Below, piece after piece: positions 47,764-58,328 of a DNA stretch of 64,000 nucleotides. Under the pieces are notes generated by a model that saw only the letters and a list, made by a program, of their open reading frames with translations, did no database searches and was not told where the DNA came from. The position numbers and the translations under genes were made by a program. This stretch comes from Orientallactaga sibirica (taxonomy: Eukaryota; Chordata; Mammalia; Rodentia; Dipodidae). Numbering within the stretch: position 1 is the first letter of the stretch; every line of letters starts with the position of its first letter. The stretch lies in NCBI GenBank assembly GCA_036365145.1, contig JAEOAD010000240.1, positions 434,001 through 498,000 on the forward strand. Direction: 5' to 3'.

Positions 47764-48892
47764 GACCCCTCCTTCCCTTCCCCTCCCCTCTTCTTCTACC
47801 TTCTCTCACAGCTGGCTGCAGCTGGAAAAGGGGGCTGGGCAGGGTCTTCATTAAAGAAAAAAGAGAAATGAGGGAGAGTGCTCCCAAGAACAGACGGGCC
47901 ATCCCTGCTGCTGCTTCATTGGGGATTGACCACCTGTCTGGATACCTCGCCCAATGGGGAGCAACGCCAAGGAGTGGTTCTGGGAAAGCTACATCTACAA
48001 TGGCAAGGGAGGGCATGGACGTGTGGATGTAGCAGGCCTGGCGGTAGGCTGACCTCTGGTATCCTGCTCATTGTGTTGGCCGGCCTAGGAGCCTTTTAGT
48101 GTCTTCATTACAGAAGGCGCAGAGCCTGAAGCCAGGAGCCCTGTCTGCAAGAGACCCGGCTCCTCAGTCCGCTGAGTCTCTCGACGCCCCTGCCTCCGCC
48201 CCTACCCCAAGACTCCCCACCTAGGAGCAGGCACCAGCAGCCTCTGGGGTACACGATGCCCCTCCACCACCTTACTCCAGCCTCTTGACGCCTCACTGAA
48301 GAGCTGCTTGGGAGCCAGGCATCCCTGAACCGTGCCTCCGATTCACACTGGATGCACTGGAAGCCCCCAGGCCTCTTTAAACTCTGGGGCTGAGCAGTGG
48401 AGTGGGGAGTCAGGGTCATCCGACCCTAGGCCTCCATGGCACACGTGTTTCCGCCGCGTAGGGACATACTCCTGTTCTCTGCTATCGTGTTGCAATGTCT
48501 AAGTCCTTTGCCAACCTCACGGGCCTCTACGCTCCCCTGAGTAACCACCGGGCAGCCTTGCCTCTTTGGACAATACGCACTTGCAAACTCAGCCAGAAGT
48601 GTGTGCTCTTGCGCTTGTGGACAGATGACACTCACCCTCCGCAGGATACACACACACACACACCCATGCACACGAGTTTCAGTGCCTTCCCAGTGGGCGC
48701 ACAGGGGTGCCTCGTAACTCGGGATACAGATGGGCGTATTTGCAAGTGTTCTTGGGGGGAAACAGACTTATGATGCACTAGGAACCAGAGTTAAGCTTGT
48801 TGCTCTACCTAAAAACCCTTTGGGGAAAAAAAAGCAACCAAATAAATCAAAACTGAAATAATGCGAGAAAAATAAAAACATAACAAGTGAAA
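47764..48892 (+). pseudogene. PRRG2: PRRG2 processed retrocopy, Gla region deleted
   Basis: PRRG2 is a single-pass membrane protein with an extracellular vitamin K-dependent Gla domain and cytoplasmic PPxY motifs. Here a 5' UTR is followed by signal/propeptide-like coding (GLTTCLDTSPNGEQRQGVVL, 47926-47980). It joins directly, in another frame, to FWESYIYNGKGGHGRVDVAG (47978-48040), so the Gla-domain codons are missing. A one-base deletion follows, then the membrane segment GILLIVLAGLGAF (48058-48096). TGG has become TAG at the next codon, and a worn tail ends SGVHDAPPPPYSSL (48244-48285) with the PY motif. A CpG-rich 3' UTR leads to AATAAA (48871-48876) and poly(A). The target duplication AAAAATTGTTTGG lies at 47751-47763 and 48893-48905. 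No introns. Identification by recall of the human protein; confident. Confidence 0.92.
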
Positions 48893-48905
48893 AAAAATTG
48901 TTTGG

Positions 48906-49924
48906 ATGGATTTATAGATTTTGATAGCCAACTGGAGAAAGGAACAATCACGGTTACCCATTGATTTGTGTGTAAGCTTGTTCTTTCATGTTCCAAAGTA
49001 TTTTTAAAGCCAAGCCGGTTAAGTTCATTATCAAAAAGAAACCTTAGTCTTATTCAGCATTAGTGATCAATTGAGTTCAGACAGAGCCCATTCTACTTCA
49101 GTTCAAATTTTTGCTTATATTAATATTGAAAACCTCTTTACTTATTTCCCCTCACTCCTACCTTGTACATGGATTCACTTTATATCTACTTCTTATGACC
49201 AAGGCCAACAAAGTTCCAACCTTTTTTTGTCAGAAGTTAGCAAAATCAGGTTCTGCCTTCACCCTTGGAAAGCGGTCTTGGTCCCTGGTATTTCTCCCTG
49301 TATAGAATCAACATTATAAACATCCTTCCTAACGTTGATTCTTTACAGTTTATAACTTTAGTGTTAGGCTAGACTTCTTCCTCACCAGCTATAAGGACTG
49401 AAAAGTGACAGAATTCCAATAGGACAAAAGCTCCATCTGAACTTAGAGCTCAGAATTGGCTGGGTAATAATGCAATTCACAAAACTGACATGCTCTGTAA
49501 TAGAAGAAGCCATGTAGAGTGGCTGAAACAAGGTGTTTATGAGACATCCAAACAGACTTCCTTCCAGTAGAAGGTTGAACAAATAGATGAGTTATTGACT
49601 AACATAAAGGAGTCATGAGCAGAAGTTAATTTAAACCACGGGAAGAGATGAGATTATCCAAGGACAATATGTAGGGACATAAAAGTCAAAGGATACAACC
49701 CATGTGGCCCAGCTATTTAAGGCACAGGGAATAGAATATAGCTCTGCACAAGAAAGTGAGAGAAAGAGGCCAAAGTAGGAGGAAAATTCAAAGAGGGTGT
49801 TATTATTGCAGCCAGTAGAAAAAAAAAAAAAAAGCCAGTAGTATGACCAGTTGAACCACACTGAGAGATCAAAAAAAAAAAAATCAGAATTAGGTCACTT
49901 TAACTGAATGAACATCTGTCTCTT
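48906..49924. other. Unassigned sequence
   Basis: A12-A15 runs at about 49819 and 49871. No gene recognised; short ORFs only. Confidence 0.4.
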
Positions 49925-50370
49925 CAACCAGCATGTATTGCATTTTCATCACTCTGACCAATACACAAGAGAAATAGTATAAAGGAGAAAATATTTACTT
50001 TAGTTTGTGGTTTTAGAGTTTTGTTTTAGGCCAGAGGTGAGGCAGAGCATTGACACCATGGCAATGGGAGCATCTGTCAAAGGAGGCTATTTGCCTCATA
50101 GCATCAGGAAGCTGAGAAAGAAACAGGAAAGGAGTCAATTCGATAGACCCTTTAAAGCCAGATTCCCAGTAAACTACTTCCTCCAACCAAGACCTACCTC
50201 TTACCACTTTCCAATAAGGCCATCAAATTATCAATGAATGGACCCATTATAGACGAAGGCAAAGTCATTATGTTCCAATCATCTCTCAATGACTGGTTCC
50301 ATGAGCTGGGAACTAAGTCTTTAGCACATAAGCCTTTTGTGGGATACTTTATTTCCAAACCATAGCACTG
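49925..50370 (-). mobile_element. MaLR-like LTR, antisense
   Basis: Minus strand begins TGCTATGGTTTGGAAATAAAG and continues with GACTTAGTTCCCAGCTCATG. The TGTTATGGTTTGGAT-type start is that of the THE1/MST/MLT1 group. A TTTACTTTAGTTTGTGG step near 49996 corresponds to the AATAAA region. Confidence 0.6.
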
Positions 50371-50545
50371 GGTATATAATCAAACTATAAAACTTTTATT
50401 AGTAAAAGATATACAGAAAAACCTGCTTCAGTATATAAATGTATACAAATGGAAGCACATGGGAACTTTTAAAACATGGTGCTTTAAATCTGTGATGATT
50501 AATTCGAATTAAGAGCTTGATTGGTTTAAAAAAAATACCTAAGTA

Positions 50546-50800
50546 GGGCTGGAGAGATGGCTTAGCGGTTAAGGCGCCTGCCTGCTAAGCCTAAGAACCC
50601 GGTTCCAATCTCCAGGTCCCATGTTTAGTCAGATGCAGTGACACAAGGGTGCAATGCCGCACTTGCCCACAAGGGGGTGCACACATCTGGATTTCATTCA
50701 TAGCAGCTGAGAGACTGCTAGCGTGCCCATTCTCTATCTGTCTCCCTCTCCCTCTCTCTGTCGGTCTCTCTCTGTGTCTCTCTCCAAAATAAAAAATTTA
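50546..50800 (+). mobile_element. DIP SINE, long variant, first of a tandem pair
   Basis: Head GGGCTGGAGAGATGGCTTAG. The A box is well kept (TGGCTTAGCGGTTAAGG), and a 35-base internal stretch with GCACTTGCCCACAAG matches the copy at 2346. The target text AAAAATACCTAAGTA precedes and follows it. Confidence 0.95.
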
Positions 50801-50815
50801 AAAAATACCTAAGTA

Positions 50816-51012
50816 GGGCTGGACAGATTGCTTAGTGGTTAAGGTGTTTGCCTACAAACCAAAGGACCCTGGTTCTATTCTCCAGGACCCAGGTAAGCCA
50901 GATGCACAAGGGGCGCATGCATCTGGAGGCCCTGGTGTATCCATTCTCTCTCTCTCTCTCTGTGCCTCTTTCTCTCCCAAATAAATAAATAAAAGTTTTT
51001 GTATAAAGCTCA
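50816..51012 (+). mobile_element. DIP SINE, second of a tandem pair
   Basis: Head GGGCTGGACAGATTGCTTAG, body lacking part of the usual middle (TGCATCTGGAGGCCCTGG), tail AATAAATAAATAAAAG. It is flanked by the same AAAAATACCTAA text at 50801 and 51013. Confidence 0.95.
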
Positions 51013-51024
51013 AAAAATACCTAA

Positions 51025-51380
51025 AGAATTGAGGCACATCTTTGGCTGTGTCTATGAGACCTTTTCCAGCTAAGATTAACTGAGGAGGGAAGACCTGCCC
51101 TGAATGTGAGCAGCACCATTTCATGGACTGGGATCCCAGACTGAATAACAAAGAAAAATGAGATATCCACTGAGTTGTAGAATTCCCCTTTGCTCTTCTT
51201 GTCCTACTAGTCTGAGATGTAAGCAGCAGCTGACACATAGTCTTGCCTCCACAAAGCCATCTGCCACCATGCCTTCCCCACCATGACTCTCAACCCATAA
51301 GCCAAAATAAACCTATTCTCTCATAAGTTGCTTTTTTTGTCAGTAATTTGGTCAAAGTGAAGAAAACAGTAACTATACAG
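51025..51380 (+). mobile_element. Medium-copy rodent repeat (URR1/MaLR-like)
   Basis: GAGGCACATCTTTGGCTGTG, CTATGAGACCTTTTCCAGC, CAAAATAAACCTATTCTC and AACAGTAACTATACAG match a common rodent repeat consensus. Class unsettled. Confidence 0.55.
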
Positions 51381-51689
51381 AACCTAATATATTTGATTCT
51401 GTCCTTGCTCATTACTAATAAGAATGAATTAAATTCTCTAAATGGTGAAGTAATGGAATAATCTGCAGATTGCAAGTTTCTTCAGCCTGATGTTCCAGTG
51501 AGCAGTGGTATTGGGGCATATAGAAGGCACCAGTTCTGAAAACCAGGGACAGGAACTGTTTGAGGTCTGGAGAAATGAGAAGAAGGACGGTTCACAGTAG
51601 TGACTAGGGAAGAATCAACCCAACATTACCAGGGAACATGGGCTCCTTCTATAAGGAGAGTATATTTGTTAACTTTGTATTTGGGCTCT

Positions 51690-51880
51690 TGATTTAGCAT
51701 TATGTGGTGAAAAGAGTCAAAAGCTTGAGTTTGACTGCCTGGGCTTGAGTGTGGGTGAGCAGTAATGAGCTCTGTGCCTTCAGGATTTCTCTGGAATTGT
51801 AATGACTTCATTTCTTAAGTAAAAATACACCTGTATATTAGCTACATGGGTCTTGTAAGACAACTATTTACCTGTATAAT
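51690..51880 (+). mobile_element. MIR-like SINE, weak
   Basis: GTTTGACTGCCTGGGCTTGA and GAGCTCTGTGCCTTCAGG followed by TAATGACTTCATTTCTTAAG fit the MIR core and right arm loosely. Confidence 0.35.
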
Positions 51881-53189
51881 TATTCACCACCTCCTCCAAC
51901 CTGTCCCACACTTTCAGTTTCACTAATTTCTTCTAATTTATATATTCATAAAAATTCATTTTCCATACCCACTGAAACTATTATATAGATTCCTCTGAAG
52001 AAGGCATAGAACAGTGAATCAGTTCAAAAATACAGTACCTATAAATATCATCTCTATAAACACCACAAACTGCTGTTAATTTCCTTACCTCCCCCATTTA
52101 TTTCTGGTCTCTTCTAATAAAACCTATGTTCCGTAAGGAAGAAGAAATTTTTCTAACTACTCTCTGATTCCCTCATAATATCCCATTTGTATAATTTTAA
52201 AAACATTTACAGAGATGTTTGGAGAAACTCTGCATAAAATTTTGTTGTTTTAGTTCAGGTGATAATTCTTTTATGGGAATGGGAATATCTAGACTCTAAG
52301 ACCCCTAGTAATTTCTGTTGTGGTACCAGAGATCTCCAAACTTTGATATCTTTGTAATATGAAATTAGATTGATCTATCAAATCTGGTTATATCTATTAG
52401 CTCTGCCTTTTACTATCCATGTCAATTGTTTGTTAAATTATTTGTATTCCTTGAACTGCTCTGCAGTTATATGTTACAATTTACAATAGAATTAGGCTGC
52501 TATGGCAATACCAGGTGGTTGAAAGCCAGCATACATCTAGTTTGTCTATTTTAATTCAGTTCATATATAATATAAATAGTCTGTGAAGGCTTACATTGAC
52601 CCATGGTCAGATCTACATTTTCTTAAATAGACATCTCTCCTTTTCTTTATAATAAACATGTTGTGTCAATTTGGTTCTAACTGAAGTTTGCTTAGCCACC
52701 AAGCTCCAAATCTAGGCCAGAAATAGGCAGAAGCGTGATGGTCATGTGTTTAACATGATCCCAGGCAAAAGGCCAACAAACATTGGAGCTGGGGTGGAAT
52801 TTCTTTCCCTGTGAAAATTCAGTGCTAAACCTTCGTCTCCTTCTTCTGTCTTTCTTTACAAGTGGATCTTTTCCTGTACACTAAGCTGTCAACTGAAGCT
52901 AACGAGGAGAATGTGTATTCCAGCAATCCGAATCTACACTCAAACGTTCATAACCAACCAGCTTTGATAGGCTAGCGTGGAACATAATTTCTGGAATAGC
53001 TGGAAAAATATTTAATGCAGTTCATCTTGATATGCTATTTCATTAATAACAAAATTTTCAAAATGCAAAAGTTTTTAAAAATCATTTTTAAAATCCTAAA
53101 CATACAACCCATAGTACTTCTGGGATTACTGAAAAAAAAGAATTCCTTGTTCTTTCATTCTTTTTTACCCTCTCATTTGGAATTTTATT
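51881..53189. other. Unassigned sequence
   Basis: About 1.3 kb, AT-rich, no recognised repeats or exons. Confidence 0.4.
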
Positions 53190-53342
53190 TTATTTTTTTG
53201 TTTTTCAAGGTAGGGTCTTACTCTGGTCCAGGCTGACCTGGAATTCACTATGTAGTCTTGGGGTGGCCTCAGACTCACGGTAATCCTCCTACCTCTGCCT
53301 CCCGAGTGCTGGGATTAAAGGTGTGTGTTACCACGCCCGGCT
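53190..53342 (-). mobile_element. B1 SINE, antisense
   Basis: GTTTTTCAAGGTAGGGTCTT, CCAGGCTGACCTGGAATTCA and GTTACCACGCCCGGC. Low divergence, intact CpGs in CACGCCCGG, so relatively young. Confidence 0.96.
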
Positions 53343-53419
53343 CATTTGGAATTTTTATGTGAAGCGCTATCACTTTTCTTTTTCCTTATTATCTATTATT
53401 AGTAGGAAAAGTATTTTTT

Positions 53420-53655
53420 TAATATTTTTTATTTTTTTTATTTTTTATTTATTTATTTGCAATCATAGAGAGAGAGAGATAGCGAGAGGCAGACACAGAG
53501 AGAGAATGGGCATGCCAGGGCCTCTAGCCACTGCAAATGAACTCCAGATGCATGTGACCCTTGTGCATCTGGCTTACGTGGGTCCTGGAGAATCGAACCG
53601 GGATCCTTTGGCTTTGCAGGCAAACGCCTTAACTGCTAAGCCATTTCTCCAGCCC
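53420..53655 (-). mobile_element. DIP SINE, antisense
   Basis: TTTATTTATTTATTTGCAATC tail antisense (21 bases trimmed to the first twenty), purine tract, GGGCATGCCAGGGCCTCTAG and AGCCATTTCTCCAGCCC. Low divergence with CpGs kept, hence young. Confidence 0.95.
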
Positions 53656-54075
53656 GGAAAAGTCTTTTTACCAAGAAAATTACCCATAAGCTTATGAACA
53701 TATTATATACTTTAGCAAGTCTTCTCAACTTTTTGGATTCTTTATAGCCCTCTTCACAGAAACTTTCTTATTTGTTAAGATAGCTAGAGACCCAAAAATT
53801 AAAAATGCATATTTGTGGTGATGAACTATAAGAACAAACTATGGGTATGAACTTGAGAATGGAATACAAGGATGAACTATGGGAAATAACTTTGGGAATT
53901 TTTTATGGACCTCGCATATAGTTTTTCTGATATTATTGCTGTGAGATGTTAACTTCCTTACCTATAATTTACCCTAAAATTAATTTTACAACTGTGTAAT
54001 CTGTACCCACTTAAAACAATGTGACTAGGTTTCCTCTGCCTTGGTGTACCTTTGGTCTGACTGGCATGACCAATA
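53656..54075. other. No recognisable feature
   Basis: Short tandem-like restatements of GAACTATGGG(T/A)A lie at about 53836-53885. No gene seen. Confidence 0.4.
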
Positions 54076-54170
54076 TTTTTTAATATATATTTTTTATTTA
54101 TATTATTCTGATTTTACATTCATAGTATTGGTTCCATGTCCTCCCACCAATCATTGGGGAACAATTGTGC
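54076..54170 (-). mobile_element. L1 3' end, antisense
   Basis: TTTATTTATATTATTCTGAT and TTTTACATTCATAGTATTGG: antisense of the L1 tail region at 35.7 kb. Confidence 0.85.
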
Positions 54171-55080
54171 AAATGGTTTAAGCAATGTTTAGAGATGCGA
54201 ACTGATCTTAAGTTATGTTCTTTTCCTCAGAGGCCTGGTTGGACTCTCAGCTCAGAGCAAACATGCATGTGTAAGAAGTGCTGATCAATGAGGTTAGTAA
54301 CAATGGGCCCACAGATCTGTTGATGGTAACAGGCTTAATGTGATTGCTCTTGTGCTCAGGATTGTATGCGTGTCCTGGAATAGCAGAGTCCAATAGGTCA
54401 TACCCCTAAATCCCTTCCTCTAACAAATGTTTAAGGATAGCTCAAAGTCAAAAGTTCCTTGCCCTTTGTATAAGCAATGTTCAACTTGTTCACATATTAC
54501 TGTTTCTTAACTATCCAATAAATACCCAGTGTGTGCCTGTCAGCAAAAGCTACTGCCACAGAAAGAGCAGAGCAGTAGTGACAGTAGATGCAACAGGTTC
54601 ATTCTTGGTTTAGGGTCAGTTTTCTCTCCTTTTCTCAGGTTCTGCTTTAATAAGCAGGCAGCCCATTCTTGAGTAGGTCCAAGGAGCATTCTTCTTCCCC
54701 TAAGGCTGTGCTTGAAAGCTCCTTACCTTTTGCTTATACAATATACTACTTGTTCATGTATTATTGATTTCAGCTGTTCAATAAAATTGCCAATAAGTAC
54801 TTATATGCAGAGGAAGCCACAGGTGCAGTGACATCAGAGCAGTGGTGAAAGCAGATGCAACAAGCCTACTAATGGCTTAAACTAAATTTTTCGTCAATTT
54901 CCTTTTTCCTCCAGCTGCTGGTAGAGGCAGGTCACCCACTCCTGAGATAAGCCTCTCAGGCTCTGGGCCTAGAAATAGTTTTGCCATTTCTGGATAGGAA
55001 AGTTCCAGAGATTAGTCTTCCCTAAATTCAAGGCTGTGCCCCTCAAATATGTCATTTGGTGCCCCTGTATGAGGGAACTT
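54171..55080 (+). mobile_element. LTR-like block with a diverged tandem duplication
   Basis: Two consecutive units (about 54440-54706 and 54707-55034) share the order CTTTTG-TATA-CAAT, CTTGTTCA(C/T)(A/G)TATTA, CAATAAA, CAGAGCAGTAGTGA / CAGAGCAGTGGTGA, GCAGATGCAACA and a closing AAGGCTGTG. Each carries an AATAAA-type signal. The arrangement suggests duplicated R-U5-type LTR sequence, but no TG...CA ends or target duplication were found. Confidence 0.5.
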
Positions 55081-55149
55081 TGGTGCCCCCATATGAAGAT
55101 CCACAGAGTTATTTATTTGTTATTTTCTGAGGATGACTTCTTAGGAGAC

Positions 55150-55530
55150 TATAATAGTTTTAGATTGCTCAAATGAACATCCAACCAAACAGCTTTATGG
55201 GAGGAGGGGGTTTATTTCAAGCTTACAGGTCTAGTGGAAGTTCCATTAATGGTGGAAGAAGCTGGTTCTCATTCATAAATCCTAGCAGAGACCATCACCC
55301 ACCACTGGCCAGCACACACCAAAAAGCAGCAAGCAACATGCAACCCACATAGTTCAAGCCTTTGCATACCTGTGGGCTAGAATTATATAAGTCCCCAAAC
55401 ACACCTTAGAGCTGGACTCCAGGATCTGCCCCCAGTGACACCTCTTTCAGCCAGCCTGTTTAAGATCCAAGTTACAAGTTTAATTTTAATGCCTGAGTCA
55501 ATGGGAAACATCCATTTAAACTACCACAAA
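55150..55530 (-). mobile_element. MaLR-type LTR, antisense
   Basis: Minus strand begins TGTGGTAGTTTAAATGGATG, like 9816-10165. AATAAA (GAAATAAACCCCC) lies towards its end, about 55211. Confidence 0.65.
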
Positions 55531-55539
55531 GACTTGAAA

Positions 55540-56170
55540 AAGAACAATACGAACAAGTGAATCCCCAAAACTAATCAAAGTGCCAAGAATAAGTGACCGT
55601 GGAGTGCTCAGCACTTCATAAGACATCTCTATCAACTCCTCCAAGGCTTTAGGAACATTTCAGAAGAGGATGCAGCAGAAATATAAGAGCCAGAGATTAG
55701 GGAGGAGTGCTGTTGAATGCTGTCTTCCAGACATGACATGTCCATTACATTCATGACCTCATAGCAAATATTGTTACATATATAAGATATGCACAATATT
55801 AGGCCCATCAGCATTCATTCATAGATCATGGAAAAGGACAAGAGGTTCCCATTTTTCCCCAAGGAGTTATTGTCAATTAATCATTGCTAGGGGAGAGGGA
55901 AACATTTTCTTCCATGATACAGCCACTGGCAAGTTGTATGTACTCTGATAAACAATCACCCACCCATGCTCATGAAGCAACTCTAATTAAATTTAATTAA
56001 TCACACAAATAGAAAAGAAAAAAGTTATCAAAATACAAAAGGGACTAATTGGGAAGAACGGGGTTCAGTAGAAGGAGAATGGAAGAGGGGAAAGAGTCAA
56101 TAGTAAGAGGTGATTATATTCAAAATATATAATGCATAAAAATTGTCAATAAACATTTTGTAAAATTAAG
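55540..56170 (+). mobile_element. Lx-like L1 3' end
   Basis: CTATCAACTCCTCCAAGGC, ACATTTCAGAAGAGGATGC, ATTCATGACCTCATAGCAA and AATTGTCAATAAACATTTTG match 41100-41710 in order. Confidence 0.8.
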
Positions 56171-56236
56171 AAAAAAAGACTTAAAATAGTCTAAAAATCA
56201 GCAAAGATAGAGGAAGGTTTAGGCCTTATGCAACAT

Positions 56237-56385
56237 AAACTCTTTAGGGAGCTGGGTAGAGTAGAACACATCTTTAATCCCAACACTCTGGATGCTGAGG
56301 TAGGAGGATAACCATAAGTTTGAAGCCAGTCTAGGGCTATAGAGTAAATTCTTAGGCATAAGTGACCTATATAGTTTCTAAAATG
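56237..56385 (+). mobile_element. B1 SINE, diverged
   Basis: GCTGGGTAGAGTAGAACACA, TTTAATCCCAACACTCTGG and TTTGAAGCCAGTCTAGGGC. Confidence 0.8.
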
Positions 56386-56504
56386 GAACTATAGTATAAA
56401 AACTTTTAATATTTGAAGATGTAATTAAGATAATCAATTTTAACAAAATATTTTCTCCTAGAAAACTCTAAGTATATTAATTCTTGTGTGTTCCTTTTTT
56501 AAAA

Positions 56505-56645
56505 ATTTTTTTAAATATATATTTTTTATTTATATCATTCTGATTTTACATTCATAGTATTGGTTACATTGTCCTCCTCCCTGTCCTCCCACTTTCAAAG
56601 GGACCCTCATCAATGGGGATGTGGTTCGTGCATTGTGAGGTTAGT
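56505..56645 (-). mobile_element. L1 3' end, antisense
   Basis: TTTATTTATATCATTCTGAT, CATTCATAGTATTGGTTAC and GGGACCCTCATCAATGGGG. It is cut at 56645 by a DIP SINE. Confidence 0.88.
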
Positions 56646-56855
56646 CATTTGAGAGGGAAATACAGACAGAGAAAGAGGCAGAGAGAGAGAGAGAATGGGT
56701 GCACCAGGACCTCCAGCCACTGCAAACGAACTCCAGATACATGTGCCACCTTGTGCATCTGGCTTATGTGGGTCCTGGGGAATCAAGCCTCGAACCGGGG
56801 TCCTTAGGCTTCACAGGCAAGCACTTAACCACTAAGCCATCTCTCCAACCCTTGT
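56646..56855 (-). mobile_element. DIP SINE, antisense, B-box variant
   Basis: Purine tract, GGTGCACCAGGACCTCCAGC and CCATCTCTCCAACCC. Around the B box it reads (minus) GGTTCGAGGCTTGATTCCCC, about ten bases longer than the standard; the copy at 60716 shares this. Confidence 0.92.
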
Positions 56856-57640
56856 GTTCCTTTTTGAATGTAAAGAATATTGGCTTTAAGATGATATTTT
56901 TCTAGTGGTATTAGGAATGGACTTGGGATCATCTTGCCTCCTGAACTATTTTCCACTATGACCTATGCACTGAAGATAGAGACATCAGCTCTGGATTCCA
57001 TACCTAACTCTTGCTCACTTACCACACATTGAGCTTGACCTCTGGAGTACAGAATATTTCACTGAACCATCTAACTAGACCAATAATAACACCAATTAGC
57101 TAGTAAGTCAATACATGAAATGAGCCAAGGACTTATCTAATAATCCAAACTTTAATGATAAAGAAATTTCCAAGCATGGTGTTAAATATTTTGAAAAATA
57201 TTTCACTGTCATCCTTATTGATGTAGAAATGGATCATTAAAGCTTATTTGGTGGCCCTGGGAGGAAAAAGAGCTAATCCATTTTCCTTATTTCTTGGTGA
57301 TGGCCAAACTCTTGGTACAATAATGTACCTTGAGGAGAAAAGCACCTTCCATTCTCCTTGACTCATGCTCTCTCCTGCTATCATTCTCAGTCCCTGGCAT
57401 GCCTTTTGCTTCTGAGGTTGTGCTCTTCTCCCTTGCCTCATTTTGTTTGGCTAACTTGCACTTATTCTTCATGTCTTAAATTTTGTGTAATTTTTCCAAA
57501 GGAAACAATAGGAGAACAGAGACACTTGCTGAATCGACAAGATTATCTGCAGACACACTAAACAGTTCCTCAACCAAATTACCTGCATCTCCTCAAAATT
57601 CATTTGGTTGATTTTTTTTTCCTTTCTTTCTTTTTCTCTA
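56856..57640. other. Unassigned sequence
   Basis: No repeats or exons recognised. Overlapping short ORFs on both strands at 57244-57561 have no supporting features. Confidence 0.4.
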
Positions 57641-57952
57641 TTAAGTAGAAACTTTGCATGGCCATATCATGTGTTGGTACCATCATTTCCCTCCTCCTTA
57701 GTGGGGTTACTGATATTCATCATGGGGCTGTGGGTTATGAGCTGTTAAAGCAGCAGTCATTGCTGGGGGTAGGCAATGTCTCTGGAGTCACTTTTGCTCT
57801 TTTTTTTTTTTGGTTTTGGGTAGGGTCTCACTCTGGTCCAGGCTGACCTGGAATTAACTATGTAGTCTCAGGGTGGCCTTGAACTCATGGAGATCCTCCC
57901 TCTGCCTCCCAGTGCTGGGATTTTTGGCTCTTACAATCTTTTTTAATATTCT
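57641..57952 (-). mobile_element. L1 3' UTR, antisense, split by a B1
   Basis: AGTAGAAACTTTGCATGGCC and CTCCTTAGTGGGGTTACTGA to GTCTCTGGAGTCAC, then GGCTCTTACAATCTTTTTT after the B1. An antisense B1 (57803-57920, CTCACTCTGGTCCAGGCTGA to CTCCCAGTGCTGGGATT) lies between; it lacks its head end. Confidence 0.8.
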
Positions 57953-58065
57953 TTATTTTATTTTATTTTATTTTATTTTATTTTATTTTATTTTATTTTA
58001 TTTTATTTTATTTTATTTTATTTTATTTTATTTTATTTTATTTTATTTTATTTTATTTTATTTTT
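57953..58065. repeat. (TTTTA)n microsatellite
   Basis: About 22 TTTTA pentamers, nearly pure. It yields long open frames (IFYFILFYF type) that are artefacts. Confidence 0.98.
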
Positions 58066-58183
58066 TTGAGAAGGGCCCTCAGTGGAATGGGGCCAGAGGA
58101 AAGAGGCCAAAAGCAGATAACACAATGAAAATATGGCCAATTTGCATGTGTTCATATATTAAAGTTCCCAATAAAACTTTCTA
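58066..58183 (+). mobile_element. L1 3' UTR end
   Basis: CCTCAGTGGAATGGGGCC to CATATATTAAAGTTCCC matches 13520-13620. It is opposite in orientation to the piece at 57641, across the (TTTTA)n. Confidence 0.7.
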
Positions 58184-58325
58184 GAGAAGCCAAGTGATAC
58201 ATGCCTTTAATCTCAGACTTGGGAGGCAGAGGTAGAAAGACCACTGAGAGTTTGAGGACAGCCTGAGACTACATAGTGAATTCCAGGTCAGCCTGGGCCA
58301 GAGCCAGACCATAGCTCAAAAAAAC
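58184..58325 (+). mobile_element. B1 SINE
   Basis: AAGCCAAGTGATACATGCCT, GACTTGGGAGGCAGAGG and GTCAGCCTGGGCCAGAG, followed directly by a DIP. Confidence 0.9.
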
Positions 58326-58328
58326 AAA

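Noticed and set aside
48108..48419. Antisense 103-codon ORF in GC-rich DNA
   Set aside because: Shadow of the PRRG2 retrocopy, whose sense-strand homology explains the region.
50546..50640. A tRNA gene
   Set aside because: A and B boxes are the pol III promoter of the DIP SINE. There is no cloverleaf acceptor stem and the element continues into a TC tract and tail.
50531..51024. A CRISPR-like array from the regularly repeated AAAAATACCTAA
   Set aside because: Eukaryotic context. The repeats are target-site duplications around two SINEs.
57873..58184. A 103-codon hydrophobic ORF resembling a membrane protein
   Set aside because: Translation of (TTTTA)n joined to B1 and L1 ends.
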